DNA of 64,000 nt from Vicia villosa (GCF_029867415.1 NW_026705225.1:62001-126000); one strand, 5' to 3'; positions 23,796-35,522 are shown, counted from the stretch's first letter. Numbers and translations: made by a program. The notes: generated from the letters alone by a model not told the origin.

Positions 23796-23798
<3 letters not shown>
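23584..23798. mobile_element. MITE-like inverted repeat 2 in a TA microsatellite
   Basis: 215 bp. Arms start gagggttatatttactcc and pair with the right end ggagtaaatataaccctc. The arms are almost fully complementary over about 90 bp around a short loop. TA repeats flank both sides. It is unrelated in sequence to repeat 1. Confidence 0.87.

Positions 23799-23876
<78 letters not shown>
23799..23876. repeat. TA microsatellite
   Basis: Alternating AT/TA to the right of MITE-like repeat 2. Confidence 0.95.
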
Positions 23877-23882
<6 letters not shown>

Positions 23883-24661
23883 TCATAACACATCAATGTT
23901 GTTCGCAGGTGTTGAATCCTCGATGCTTTAAGTAATTCAACTTCTTAGATTCAATTTTCATTGATAGTTTTGTTAATTATTGTTGTTTTTCATTTTTAAA
24001 AATGGCCACTAAAAAAATTATTGGATCGACTAGCGAACTATGTCCCTCTCTTTAAGATGTTTTGCAACACTTCTTAAAATAATACAAGATAAACAATCAA
24101 CTACGATGTCTCCAAGATAAAATAACATTGTTCTATACTATATAATTACTACTTGTTCGATAGATGATTGGTCTAGAAATACACCATCTAATGGCACAAA
24201 AGGCCAATCGATGATGGTATAAATATCAGTTGTAGTATTTTGTGAATAAGGAGAGAAAAATGGTGAGTTGAATAGATCCAACTTATATTTAGCCATTTGA
24301 ATTCTTGGTCAACATGAAACGTGGAAGGCAAGGCGGTTTGCTCCATAATTAGGGTTACCGTTAGGGGACATCAATTTAATAATTAAATTAAATTATTTTT
24401 ACCATTTTGGGTACCCAAAAAATGGATCATCCAAGCCTGAACCGAACCAAATCGAGCTGAGCCTACTGGCCAGACAGTACAGTCGACAAACGCGCGTATG
24501 ATGGTTTTTGGTGGTGCGTCCCCGCCCTTTCAAAAAATGTGTACCTCTTAGGGCACAATCCAAGAGGCCAACCTACCATATATAACCACTACTAAAGTGT
24601 CGTATTTCTTCAATGTGAGACTTTAAGGAACTTTTTTCAAATTCACCTCTTCACACACTAG
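23877..24661. other. Intergenic DNA, possibly an LTR remnant at its right end
   Basis: No gene is recognised. The stretch around 24530-24660 (ccatatataaccactac, then aatgtgagactttaagg) looks like the transcribed end of an old LTR, but I cannot define boundaries. Confidence 0.35.
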
Positions 24662-24666
24662 CTCAT
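24662..24666. repeat. Target site duplication CTCAT, left copy
   Basis: Matches 28980-28984 on the far side of the Athila-type element. Confidence 0.9.
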
Positions 24667-25925
24667 TGATGAGTGCTAAATTGTTGTAAATTTGAGTGTG
24701 AATAATTAGCACTCATCGGCTTAATTCATTTGTTTTACATCAATAAACCTCAACTTTAGTCAATATTTGGTATAGTTTACGTTATAGTCTATATATTGCG
24801 TTATCGTGTAAATATCATTGAGTTTAATTGTTTTCATCTCATTTTTGTAGGTATTCAAGCATTGATATTTATTCATAGTTAGATATAGCATTGAATAAGC
24901 TTTCCATCGCTTCGAACCGGACGCAAATCGGAGTTACGGTTCTCAACTTATGGCTGAAACAGTGCAGAATTTTTGTTGTTTCTGGTGTGTTCTGCCGGGC
25001 GAATTTTGGGCTCGCCGGGCGAGCCTGACTGACCAAAAAATGTGAAAAGTTGCTATGTTGAGCCGCCGGGCGAAGCGGTGCTGACAGAAACACGTTTTAA
25101 GGGCCAAAAACACAATTTTTAGGTTATGTTTTGGGTATTTTTGAACCCCAACTCATCAACCTTCCATTTTTGGTAGATTTAGCTTGGAAACAACATTTGG
25201 GACTTGAAAATGGATGATTCGGGAGTTGATTTCTCATCAATCGGCGATGATAAACCGTGAGATGTTTGGTTTTCTTCTTTTCTTTTCTTTGTATTTCTCT
25301 TTTGTTGAGTTTGTGTGTAAATTACTCTAAACACATGGATGTTTGTTACTCTTTCTACTAGTTGTATAAAGTTTTCTTTACAAATCTTAATCGGTGTTTT
25401 TCTGATCTTTTTGCTTAATCGCTTCGGATTTATGTTGTATTAGAAATATGCTTCGTGAATCTTGATTAGGAGAATACCTGTTAGTTCTAGATTCTAGACA
25501 TAGGATTTGGGGTTAACATTCACATGATATCGGAGTTTAATGCTTCTGTGTTGTTCGATCGGTTGAGACATCGTCGAAAGAGCAATATAGTTGAACTTTC
25601 GTCGGTGTTGCAGAAATGGACATTGATGTGAGAGGTATGTGGTGATTCTGAAGAGTATTGTAGATTGAGTTCAACGGAGTGATAAATCTAAATTTGTGAG
25701 GATTAGTTTAGATTCAAACCAGATAAGCTATTCTCTATCAAGAATGTATTTATTTTATGTTCATATGTTATATTTTCCATTTTTACTTAAAACCCATTTA
25801 ATCTAAACTCATAACTGCAGAAACTATTGAAAGGCAGTTTGATATCACTAATCTCTGTGGACACGATAAATTCCCGGATAAATATTTCCAAAACTTTTGT
25901 TGCTTGCCGCTTTACCGCTTCAACA
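24667..25925 (+). repeat. 5' LTR of the Athila-type element
   Basis: Begins TGATGAGTGCTAAATTG and ends CGCTTCAACA. The first ~50 bp form an inverted repeat (gatgagtgctaa against ttagcactcatc). A GC-rich island with three GCCGGGCGA-type motifs lies near 25011-25075. Confidence 0.92.
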
Positions 25926-25928
25926 AAA

Positions 25929-25946
25929 TGGTGCCGTTGCTGGGGA
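25929..25946 (+). other. Primer binding site, tRNA-Asp type
   Basis: tggtgccgttgctgggga starts three bases after the 5' LTR and differs from the usual Athila site TGGCGCCGTTGCCGGGGA at two positions. Confidence 0.75.
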
Positions 25947-27685
25947 TTGGTGTTTTATTGAACTTGCATCGCAATAGTTTCTTTTGTTTTGAGTTTTGTA
26001 TATATCGCACATATTGTATAGTTTTACTTGTTTATATTTATACTTATAGTTGTGAATTTGTTATATCATTGTTTGTTCTTTTCACGTTTGCTTGTGTGTG
26101 GTTAGGAATAGTCGGACGGAAGTAACTTGAAGGAACTTTCTTTAATAACAGGCGTCGAGCTTACGACGTAAAACAAGCATGTGTATTCTTTTTAGTTTTT
26201 GTTTAGTTTAGGTAGTGTGATGCAATTGTCTAAACAAATTTAGATTAGACCGGTTCTTAAATTTCAAATATTCACTTTTAAATTTGTTTAGACAATTTCA
26301 TATGGTCTTTTAGTTTGTGTATATTAATAGTTGTGTGTTTTTCTTTGAGCTTGTTTTGAGTAGCTTGAGGAATTTGAGGTGATTTTCCAAGTTTGATCGT
26401 TTTGACTTGCGAGTGTATGGTAATGATTTTGTTTAAGTTTTGTACACATTCAAGGTATGTTTTTATCTCTTTCTAGACTTTAGCATATTCTTGATACTTA
26501 GGCTTTTTACAACTTTTATGCCATTCATTCTTTTGTATACTTATTCGTTTGTGGATCACTTTAGTTCCTACCCTTTTTGTGAGGTAGCTTTCCATTGTTC
26601 ACATATGCTGGAGACCACAAGTCTTGTTCTAACTTGATTTTATTATGCTTAATCTTTTTTTGTGTTGACTATTTAAATGCAAGAAAGTGATCAAGGCATT
26701 TTTGTTCCATTTTGAGCACAACTACCTTGGCCAAATAATCAATTCACCTTGTGAGTGTGTGATCATTAGTATCCCTTTTGAGCCTTTTTGTCAATGTCCA
26801 TGTTTTTTTGCTAAATGCTTGTCTACGAGTGTTTGGTTCTCACTTTTTGTATGGACATTGATTCTTTGTTTTCTTGAACCCTCAACCATGATTTTTTGTT
26901 TGAATTTTTGCCTTGCCTTAGAAAGTAAGGTGTATTCACACTTTGATAATATGGTTGATTTCAAGTGGGGGAGAGAATGTTTACTTGCTTTTTGGTTGAT
27001 TGATTATGAGGTTGTGAAAAGAAAAGAGAAAAGAAAAAAAATGTGAAAAAGAAGTGAAAAGAAAAAGAAAGAAAAAAAGAGAAAAGTTTTGAAAGGAAAA
27101 AAAAACAAAAAGAGTATGGAATAATGTTGTGTTAATAAGTAGGTGATTGGTTTGAGAAATTTGGGATTATGAAGAAGTTTGATTGAAATTTTGTGTTTGA
27201 ACTTTTGTGAGTTGATCACTCCCTTAGGTTTGGGCAAGTTTTTGTTTTGATTAGCCTTAGGAATTATCCCTTGTTTGTTCACCCGACCACATTACAACCT
27301 TGAAAAGTCCTTGTGATTCTTGTTTTTATGTTTTCAACATGATTTTTGGATGGTTGCATAATTTAGTTTTTTGTTTGCTAGATTGTTGGATGAGTGAAAA
27401 TACCCCACTTTTAGGTTTTTCATCTATTGATGATTGTGTGCTAGGTGTGATTCATTTTTGAACTAGTGTTGTTTTAGAATGTTTGGTATATTCTTTGTAT
27501 TTAGCATTTGTGTCATGTTTATGTTATCGTTGTAGTTTAGTGGTAAGTATTTACTTTGTGTGTACCGTTTTGCATTTGAGCCATACATTTGTTTCTATTT
27601 TTCAAAACTTGTTGAATTGTGATATTTGGATTTTTGCATTTGTTTCCTTGAGTTAGTTGATTCATGTTTAGGGACAAACAAGTTT
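25947..27685 (+). other. Non-coding internal region of the Athila-type element
   Basis: T-rich sequence without recognisable retroviral motifs. It contains a purine-rich A/G tract (27017-27115) and, about 170 bp later, the motif CCACATTACAACCTTGAAAA (27287 onward). Both have counterparts in the LARD at 1168-12765. ORFs at 25904, 26440, 26687 and 27004 look like chance frames. Confidence 0.7.
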
Positions 27686-27700
27686 AAGTTGGGGAGAGTT

Positions 27701-28979
27701 TGATGAGTGCTAAATTGTTGTAAATTTGAGTGTGAATAACTAGCACTCATCGGCTTAATTCATTTGTTTTACATCAATAAACCTCAACTTTAGTCAATAT
27801 TTGGTATAGTTTACGTTATAGTGTATATATTGCGTTATCGTGTAAATATCATTGAGTTTAATTATTTTCATCTCATTTTTGTAGGTATTCGAGCATTGAT
27901 ATTTATTCATAGTTAGATAGAGCATTGAATAAGCTTTCCATCGCTTCGAACCGGGCTCAAATCGGAGTTACGGTTCTCAACTTATGGCCGAAACAGTGCA
28001 GAATTTTTGCTGTTTCTGGTGTGTTCCGCCGGGCGAATTTTGGGCTCGCCGGGCGAGCCTGACTGACCAAAAAATGTAAAAAGTTGCTGTGTTGAGCCGC
28101 CGGGCGAAGCCATTTTGCCGTCGGGCAAAGCGGTGCTGACAGAAACACGTTTTAAGGGCCAAAAACACAATTTTTAGGTTATGTTTTGGGTATTTTTGAA
28201 CCCCAACTCATCTACCTTCCATTTTTGGTAGATTTAGCTGGAAACAACATTTGGGACTTGCAAATGGATGATTCGGGAGTTGATTTCTCATCAATCGGCG
28301 ATGATAAACCGTGAGATGTTTGGTTTTCTTCTTTTCTTTTCTTTGTATTTCTCTTTTGTTGAGTTTGTATGTAAATTACTCTAAACACATGGATGTTTGT
28401 TACTCTTTCTACTAGTTGTATAAAGTTTGCTTTACAAATCTTAATCGGTGTTTTTCTGATCTTTTTGCTTAATCGCTTCGGATTTATGTTGTATTAGAAA
28501 TATGCTTCGTGAATCTTGATTAGGAGAATACCTGTTAGTTCTAGATTCTAGACATAGGATTTGGGGTTAACATCCACATGATATCGGAGTTTAATGCTTC
28601 TGTGTTGTTTGATCGGTTGAGACATCATCGAAAAAGCAATATAGTTGAACTCTCGTCGGTGTTGCAGAAATGGACATTGATGTGAGAGGTATGTGGTGAT
28701 TCTGATGAGTATTGTAGATTGAGTTCAACAGAGTGATAAATCAAAATTTGTGAGGATTAGTTTAGATTCAAACCAGATAAGATATTCTCTATCAAGAATG
28801 TATTTATTTTATGTTCATATGTTATATTTTCCATTTTTACTTAAAACCCATTTAATCTAAACTCATAACTGCGGAAACTATTGAAAGGCAATTTGATATC
28901 ACTAATCTCTATGGACACGATAAATTCCCGGATAAATATTTCCAAAACTTTTGTTGCTGGCCGCTTTAGCGCTTCAACA
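27701..28979 (+). repeat. 3' LTR of the Athila-type element
   Basis: Near-identical to 24667-25925, with one additional ~21-bp GCCGTCGGGCAAAGC-type unit near 28105-28130 and scattered substitutions. Followed by CTCAT at 28980-28984. Confidence 0.92.
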
Positions 28980-28984
28980 CTCAT

Positions 28985-29401
28985 GCTTGTGCTTAATTAT
29001 TTCTTACCAATAATTCCTTCTAATTTTCCAGTAATCATTTTATTTCCATCAACCCCCCACTTGAATTTATAAAATAGACTTCTAACTTAGAAGTAACGTC
29101 AAACATTTTTAAGATTGTGCATAAACAGAGATGTATATGACTTGAACCTTTGCATAATAATTAGGATTGCAATTCAACAAGAGTGACTCATTATCTTGAA
29201 ATCTATCTCAGACACCAAACCTACACCTAACCTTTTCTTAGGGTGTATTTTAAAAGCCTGTGCTTTAAGGACCCTACACGTTTATCTCAATTTTATGAAG
29301 GCTCTAGGAATTCTACCTTACAACTCCATAGGAACCGACTAAGGTCCACAATCACACATGTTAGTCGATCAAGAGTAATCATGTAGCTAGGTACTTTACT
29401 C
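28985..29401. other. Intergenic DNA left of the CACTA-type end
   Basis: No gene or repeat boundary is recognised. Confidence 0.4.
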
Positions 29402-29469
29402 CACTACTACAAAATAGACCTTTCGTAACACCATATTACAACGACCTTCCTATTAATCGTGATAATAAT

Positions 29470-30933
29470 TGTAAGAACAAGATTGGTTCTACATCTGGCC
29501 TTGAGTTTTTATGATAACTTTATATGGTATCTTGGAGAATAATTGTGTACTCTAATGATTTTTGTATAGTGTGTAGCTTTTTCTAAACAGGTTTGAACTA
29601 TGGTAAGAAAGCGTGTAACGTCATCAGATTTTGAACTCAACACTCTAGAAGAACACCTTTGATGTGTTACTAACTTAAGTCAAGATTCTAGAATGCTTCT
29701 TATGCAACGGTTCTAAGAAACGTTGGTACAAGAGCTTCTGATTGTGGCTTTGCAAGGAAGCTTGGGAGGCCTTATAAAGTGTTGCTTCAGTTGGCCCAAT
29801 TTCTGAAGATGCTGAAGACAAGGTTATGCTGAACGAGTTCTGAAGATCTGGAGACGTTACTTCTGAGGACCAAGTGTTGAAGACTTCGAAGACAAGGTTC
29901 TGCTAAAGAGGTTCTTAAGACTCCAAAGACTTAGGTTAAAAAGACTCAAGTTTGATCCTTCTACAACATGATTCAATCAACATACATCAGAAGCCTCTCA
30001 AGAAATAGCAGATAAAGATCAAGATTGGCTTGCGTAAGATGGTGAGTATAAAAGAAAAAAAATATATTGTGACCTCTACTCTAATAGGGTGGCGTAACCA
30101 CCGTCCCTTTTTGTACTTTTTGTCTACCATTCCTACCATGACCGTTGCGGATAAATTAACTGGTTTATGTTTCCTATTCTACCCTCCAACGGGTCTATTT
30201 CTCAGCTATAAAAGGAGAACTTGGAGAAATTTGAAATCAACGAATCAATTTTACAAAACTACGCTAAAGCGCTGCACAAACTCTTTTGAGATATTCTTTG
30301 TATAGTTTTGTATTTTTAGCAAGGAGATTTTGTTCATATCTTGCTATCAACACTTTTGTGTTGTTGTACTTAAACATTGTGTAATCTTCTTGTTCGAAGC
30401 ATATATGTATACACATCTTTGTAATCAACAGTTGTGGATAGGTTCCTTGAGAGACTAGGTTTAGTTAGGATTCTCAAGAAGAATTTGGTTGCGGTCATAG
30501 TGGATTGGCAATAAGGATCGACTGACTTGTTGGGGTTGACTACAAGGTTGATCAAACTTATTGTGGTTGTCTGCATATTGACAATAAAGATCAACGTACT
30601 TGTTGAGGTGTTCAACAAGGTTGATCAAATTTATTATGGTTGTCTGTGGCTTGATAATAAGGATCTACATGCTTGTTAGGCTTGTCAACAAGGTTGATCA
30701 GACTTATTGTGGTTGTCTGTAATCGGTTGATTATAGTGGATTAAGTCCTTGTGGATAAGGAAAATCACCTTGCGAGATAGACTGGAGTAACTTAGTTAAT
30801 AGTGAATCAGAATAAAAATAATTGTGTTGATTTATTTTTATTCACTTGTTAGCTTTGTGTTTGAGTTACGGAAAAATTATATTTGGTGCAACCCAATTTA
30901 AACTCCCCCTTTCTTGTGTTTCTCACACCTTCA
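29470..30933 (+). repeat. Solo LTR of a SIRE/Maximus-like Ty1-copia element
   Basis: 1464 bp, beginning TGTAAGAACAAGATTGG and ending GTTTCTCACACCTTCA, matching the ends of the copia LTR at 59999-61258 in inverted orientation (TGTTAGAACAAGATTTG ... TTCTATCCTTCA). Flanks ATAAT (29465-29469) and ATAAC (30934-30938) are a one-mismatch target duplication. A TATA box (ctataaaagg) is near 30207. A threefold repeat (about 30485-30725, core aggttgatcaaacttattgt) lies toward the 3' end. Confidence 0.8.
30485..30725 (+). repeat. Threefold ~75-bp repeat within the solo LTR
   Basis: Three diverged copies of a unit with aaggttgatcaaacttattg, tggttgtctg and a caataaggatc-type end. Confidence 0.8.
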
Positions 30934-31200
30934 ATAACTATTTTTTGGGCGTTTTTTTTTTTTTGCATTTACTAAAAGATATTTTACTACGGTCATAGTT
31001 AACAACCATAGAAAAATGTACCTGGAGAGAAAGGGTTTGAATCCCAGCACCAATAACTTTCCATTTATCTTGACAAAATGGGTTTGACCTTGTATATCAC
31101 CATGGTTTATATAATCAACCGTTGTGTAAAGTGAAATCATTTCATCACGGTTCATATTATCAATTGTGGTGAAAGGTGTTACATATTTATATATAAGCTA

Positions 31201-32434
31201 AATTATTTCTCGCTTCAGTACATAACAACTGTCTTTCTCAAAAGAAAAATCTAACATCTCTTTTAGTCGTCTCTCTGAAAACAAAACCCTAACATCTCTG
31301 TCATTCGTCTCTCACATATGGAAACCCCAAATTTATGCAGCAAGCTCGTCTTCTTTGAAGGGTTACATTTGTTGCATCAAATCTTAGAAAATGGCTACCT
31401 TACAGGTTCATCTTCCCAACAGTTTATGGTTTATAATCTTTTAATGTATTAATGTTTAGATTTCAATAGCTTGTTTCATAATGTTTGAACTTTATGCTTG
31501 TTTTGACTTGTAGGTAAGGATGACGAATGAAAAAAATTAACGAGGATGAAGCTAAAGTGAGCGCTGCAAACTTGTGTGAAAGACCATAATGACTTCCATT
31601 CAAAATTAACACAAGTTCGCTACTCTCACCTCAGCTTCATCCTCCTTTCATTTTGGATGTAATTATGAGACATGTACGTTTCTGAAACATTTTATGACTT
31701 GATATGTTGTAGTTGTTATTAATAAAAAAATTATGCTGTATGTAGTTTATGCTATGTTTTGATGATTTTGTTGTTTTTAATCACAGTTTTTGTTGTATCT
31801 CATATGTTGTTTGAGGTTTGTTGTTGATGAATGTTGTTGTTAATGTTTGTTTAAAAGATGTGTTTATTATATCTTATGTGGTTTAAGTTTTTTACCAACA
31901 TGTTACCAAATATATAACTTTTTGAATTGCATTAGAAAATTATAATATGATAGATAAACTTATATAAGAATACAAGTTACACGTTCAATTCTAGACAAGA
32001 ATTCTTCAGCCCGTTATCTGCATTTCACTCTTTAATCGTTAGAATTTGGTTTAACGCTTCTAGTTCTTCAACCGCCGCTTCCTTCACCTCTAGTTCATTT
32101 TGCAACATATCATTTTGCAAGAATTCTGAATGTCCCCTTTATTCTGAGTTTCGCTGGATATTGTTTGTCATTCTGACACATCTCCAGAACATATCTTGCT
32201 TTTTTCCAGAAATTCCATTCACCTAACCTCATCCATTAAAATTTCCATTACGAGTCATTTTCATAATCTCCACAGAGCCTATTTCTCATATCATGTCAAA
32301 GGAAAAAAGAGTCCATAACATTGCATCTAAGGGACAAAAATTGACTACTTAATATTTAACTATCTTTCACTGCATTTATATGAAGAATTGTCTTCTTCAT
32401 ATATTTAAGTTGAAGATATTTAAATATGAGCCGC
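31201..32434. other. Unassigned region with a fold-back near 31543-31653
   Basis: Sequence near 31200-31400 (repeated gtctctc and aaccctaacatctct) resembles a transcribed leader, with a short frame from 31318 that soon ends. I cannot assign a gene. An imperfect stem-loop is listed separately. Confidence 0.3.
31543..31653 (+). ncRNA. Imperfect fold-back, pre-miRNA-like hairpin candidate
   Basis: Two 35-nt arms (31543-31577 and about 31619-31653) are complementary at about 29 of 35 positions, separated by a ~41-nt loop. Arm core: aggatgaagct against agcttcatcct. Size and imperfect pairing resemble a plant microRNA precursor, but I recognise no known microRNA and it may be a small inverted-repeat transposon. 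Confidence 0.3.
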
Positions 32435-33034
32435 TGTTATACCCCATTTTTATCATTTACTCATCGCATACATTCATTTGATGCATAATTTCATTTTTGA
32501 AAAGTCAAAATAAAAAGTCAACTATTTCATTGTGGTCCTCATCCTTTTCTTTTTTTTTCATTTTTCTCATTCATGTGCATTCTTTCATTTTAATCCAATT
32601 CATTTTAAAAAATCAAAAAAGTCAATGCAACGTCAAAAAGTCAAAGCTAACCTCATTTTGAATCCATGGTCAATATGACTCCAATTATTGATTTCTTGGT
32701 CAACTTTTTTTTTCATTCAATGTTCATTTTCAAGATTTTGTTTTTTGTTTTAATTCATTTTCATGTCATTTGTCAAGCCACATTTAATTCCAATTCAAGC
32801 CATTTTCAAACTATCATGTGAGCCATTTCCATGTTGCTTTTCAAGCCAATTTTATTCAAGCTTTTAAAGCCATTTCACATGGAACCACCTTACACTCCAA
32901 GTTCACGTTTTGCAGCATGAGCATTTCAAATTACAAATTTCATTTGACAGTAAATACATAACAACCAAAGTTGAAATTCAAATTAACACTAAAATGCAAA
33001 TTCACGATTTCAACAACATTCCCAAAACATTTAA

Positions 33035-33218
33035 GGTAAATTCTTAGGTACCCATGACAAGTAGTTGGGTACCGGTATCTTTAGTGTAAATTAATTTAAA
33101 ATTTTAATTTATTTTAAAATAAAAATAATTTAGAAGATGATATGACAATGAATAACTTTGTTTGATTGGATGAGGGTACCGGTACCCGATAAAACTAAAG
33201 GGTACCGGAGTGTTCACC
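33035..33218. mobile_element. Mutator-type MITE (184 bp, 9-bp TSD)
   Basis: Flanked by perfect 9-bp repeats AACATTTAA at 33026-33034 and 33219-33227. Ends ggtaaattcttaggtaccc and, inverted, ggtgaacactccggtaccc form diverged terminal repeats. Nine-base duplications are typical of Mutator-like elements. AT-rich centre, no coding. Confidence 0.8.
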
Positions 33219-34754
33219 AACATTTAATTACAATTTAAAATTTCATTACAATTGCATTTCAAACAAAACCATAATTTAACTTACATTTGATACTAACCTC
33301 TCTTTCAAACTTAATCAATGGCCATCAAGGGATCTTTACAAGGATCACAACATTTTCACCACACAGATTCACTTCAATTCCCTCCCATCCTAACTGTTTT
33401 CCCTTTTAATTTTTCATTTTCATCACTCTTTCTCTCTCGATTCACTCATTGAAATTTCACCATCCCTTAGTTATGGGTCTAACTCCTTTTCTTTTTTAAA
33501 ACCTACTAACTCCAGCACACCCCCACCCCTTTGAGTCAGCTTGACTCTCAATTGGACTTTGTAGATTCGCCTTCTCAATTCTATTGGCATCCTTCATTTC
33601 ATTTAACACCCCTTTTCTATTTCCAATTTCTTTAGTTTCAATAATTCAAAAAAATCATTTTCATTAGTAAAAATTAATTGATTAATTTTAATTTTGTTGG
33701 TAAGTTTTCTAATTAATCTTAATTATTTTGATTAATCAATTGAATTAATTTTTAATTGATTATTCTTGATAATTAATTCAAATTAATTTATTTAATTGAT
33801 TTAATCAATTTTAATCGGTCAATTTTTGCTAAAATATTTGCCATTCATTTTGATTAATTCAATTGATTCAATTAAGCGACTTGGCCATTCTAAAAAATCA
33901 ACTTCTTTCAAAATAAAAATGCTTGATCCAACGTCAAGCTATTTTCTGATCATCAATCAAACGAAACACAAACGCTTGATCCAACTTCAAACGTCCTTTC
34001 TCTATTCATTCAACTCTCTTCATAATTCGTTAAACACTTGATCCAACGTCAAGTTTGTTTTAATGCTTTCAAATCTTTTTCGCAATAAAATTGAAAGACA
34101 TGGCACCGAAGGATGCACATCCTTTTGAAACCCTAATAGTCGAGCGCTTGGTGCACACCTTGTTCAAACATTTACTAATATTCCGCAAAGAAGAACTTTC
34201 ATAAACATGAACGACAAGGGACAATTGGATGCACATCCATGTGAAACCTTGAGTAAACAAGCACTTGGTGCATACTTGCTTAAACGTTTACTCAACTCCA
34301 TATAAAATCAATTTCAACACATTGAAACCTTTTTCCTTTTGCCTTTCAATTCAAAATATTTTCATAAAACGAAAGACACTTCGTCTATTCCGCGACGATG
34401 CAAACATTGCTTCCACGTGAGAATCTCAAACGTTTTCCGCTCAAATGTGATGATGGCATAAATTTGTGTTGATTTAGATTAAGTTATTGATTCTTGAAGC
34501 GACGCAAATGTTAAATTATCCATATTTTGGGCAACAATGTTTTATGTTCAAATGCAACTTGAGAATATTTCGATAAAATTGACCAACCCACAAACATTTG
34601 CTTTCCATAACTACGTAGCCTTGAGTTCTCCATCGCACTTGAAGATACGTAGAAGTAGGATTTTGAAATCTTGTCAGGCACAATAATAAAAAATCCAAAA
34701 ACATTTTCTTTCCTTTTTCTCGCATAATAAGTAGAAGATCGCAAGTAGCATAAG

Positions 34755-35273
34755 TAGGGATGGAAACGGGTAGGGTCGGGAGCGATTTCCACACTACCCA
34801 AACCCGCATCCGAAATCACCGCCCGAACCCAAACCCAAAGGCTATTTGGGTGGTAAAATAACACCCGCGCCCACACCCGTTGGGTTCGGATTTTTTCACC
34901 CGAACCTACAATAAAATACATAAAATATAACAACAACATTGAAATTTTCCATCAATTTTCCTACAACTTTCCAACAACAACATTACAATTTTCCATCAAT
35001 TTTACTACAACTTTCCAATATCAACATTACAATTTTCCATCAACATTGAAATTTAAATTAAAGTCTAAAAGTTTCCATCATGTTTGTTACACTTATATAT
35101 ATTTAGGGACACTAATGTAATTTTAGGTTTAAGCGGGTGTGGTTTCAGATTTTGGGTACGAGTTTCACACTACCCAAACCCGCACCCGAACCCATTCAAC
35201 TCGGGTTTTCACCTGTTGACTCAGATTTGGGTCTGGGTGTGTCCTGCGGGTTTGGGTCTGTCTGCCATCCCTA
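34755..35273. mobile_element. hAT-type MITE (519 bp, 8-bp TSD)
   Basis: Ends TAGGGATGG and CCATCCCTA are inverted repeats. The flanks AGCATAAG (34747-34754) and AACATAAG (35274-35281) are an 8-bp duplication with one mismatch. Near both ends are gggtttgggt-rich subterminal repeats. The ORFs at 34511-34939 and 35084-35305 are formed by this sequence and are not genes. Confidence 0.82.
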
Positions 35274-35522
35274 AACATAAGCTAACATTCTTTTGCAAAA
35301 ACTAACTAAATGGTCATGTTGAGTACAACAGATGTGAGAGGTGCTAATACCTTCTCATTAAATAACTGACTCCCGAACCCGTTATTGGTTGCGGCGACTA
35401 TTTTTCTTTTCTTTCGTGGGATTTATCGACATGTTCGCTTTCCTTTTGGATTAAATAAAATTATGTGACGAGTGTTGTATTTCGAGCGTGCGACACGCTT
35501 GAGTATTTTTCGCGCCTTGACA

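Larger units (their letters stand above)
24667..28979 (+). mobile_element. Athila-type non-autonomous LTR retrotransposon (4.3 kb)
   Basis: A complete element with a 1259-bp 5' LTR, a 1775-bp internal region, a 1279-bp 3' LTR and the 5-bp target duplication CTCAT. The primer site tggtgccgttgctgggga (25929-25946) is a variant of the tRNA-Asp-type site common in Athila elements, and a purine tract (aagttggggagagtt) precedes the 3' LTR. The internal region has no gag-pol motifs, so transposition would need proteins supplied in trans. The LTRs differ by scattered substitutions and one ~21-bp indel, so this insertion is older than the one at 1168-12765. Confidence 0.92.
29402..31200 (+). mobile_element. 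CACTA-type transposon end with nested solo LTR (boundary on the right uncertain)
   Basis: CACTACTACAAAATAGACC at 29402 matches the typical terminal inverted repeat of plant CACTA (En/Spm) elements. Sequence resuming after the nested solo LTR (30939 onward) contains repeated accgttgt, cacggttc and accatggt-type blocks, often seen in non-autonomous CACTA derivatives. I did not find the inverted partner (TTTTGTAGTAGTG) to the right, so the element is truncated or diverged. Confidence 0.5.
32435..35522 (+). repeat. Ogre/Tat-like LTR with nested MITEs
   Basis: Begins TGTTATACCCCATTTTTATC, resembling the LTR start at 1168, and ends with a typical Ogre/Tat terminus (ggttgcggcgac ... cgagcgtgcgacacgcttga ... 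gccttgaca). Total 3088 bp, about 2.4 kb without the two nested MITEs. The flanks (gccgc and gttat) do not match, so it is not a clean solo LTR and may have lost part of its surroundings. Internal ORFs are not genes. Confidence 0.65.

Noticed and set aside
24869..25093. 74-codon minus-strand frame with a partner at 27957-28148
   Set aside because: Located in the LTRs of the Athila-type element over the GC-rich motif cluster; not conserved as protein.
27004..27282. Phe-rich 92-codon minus-strand frame
   Set aside because: Formed by the A/G-rich tract of the non-autonomous element.
34511..34939. 142-codon minus-strand frame
   Set aside because: Falls partly in the hAT-type MITE, with repeat-derived residues and no recognised domain.
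32435..35522. Clean solo LTR with target duplication
   Set aside because: The LTR ends are good but the flanking five bases do not match, so I list it only as an LTR.
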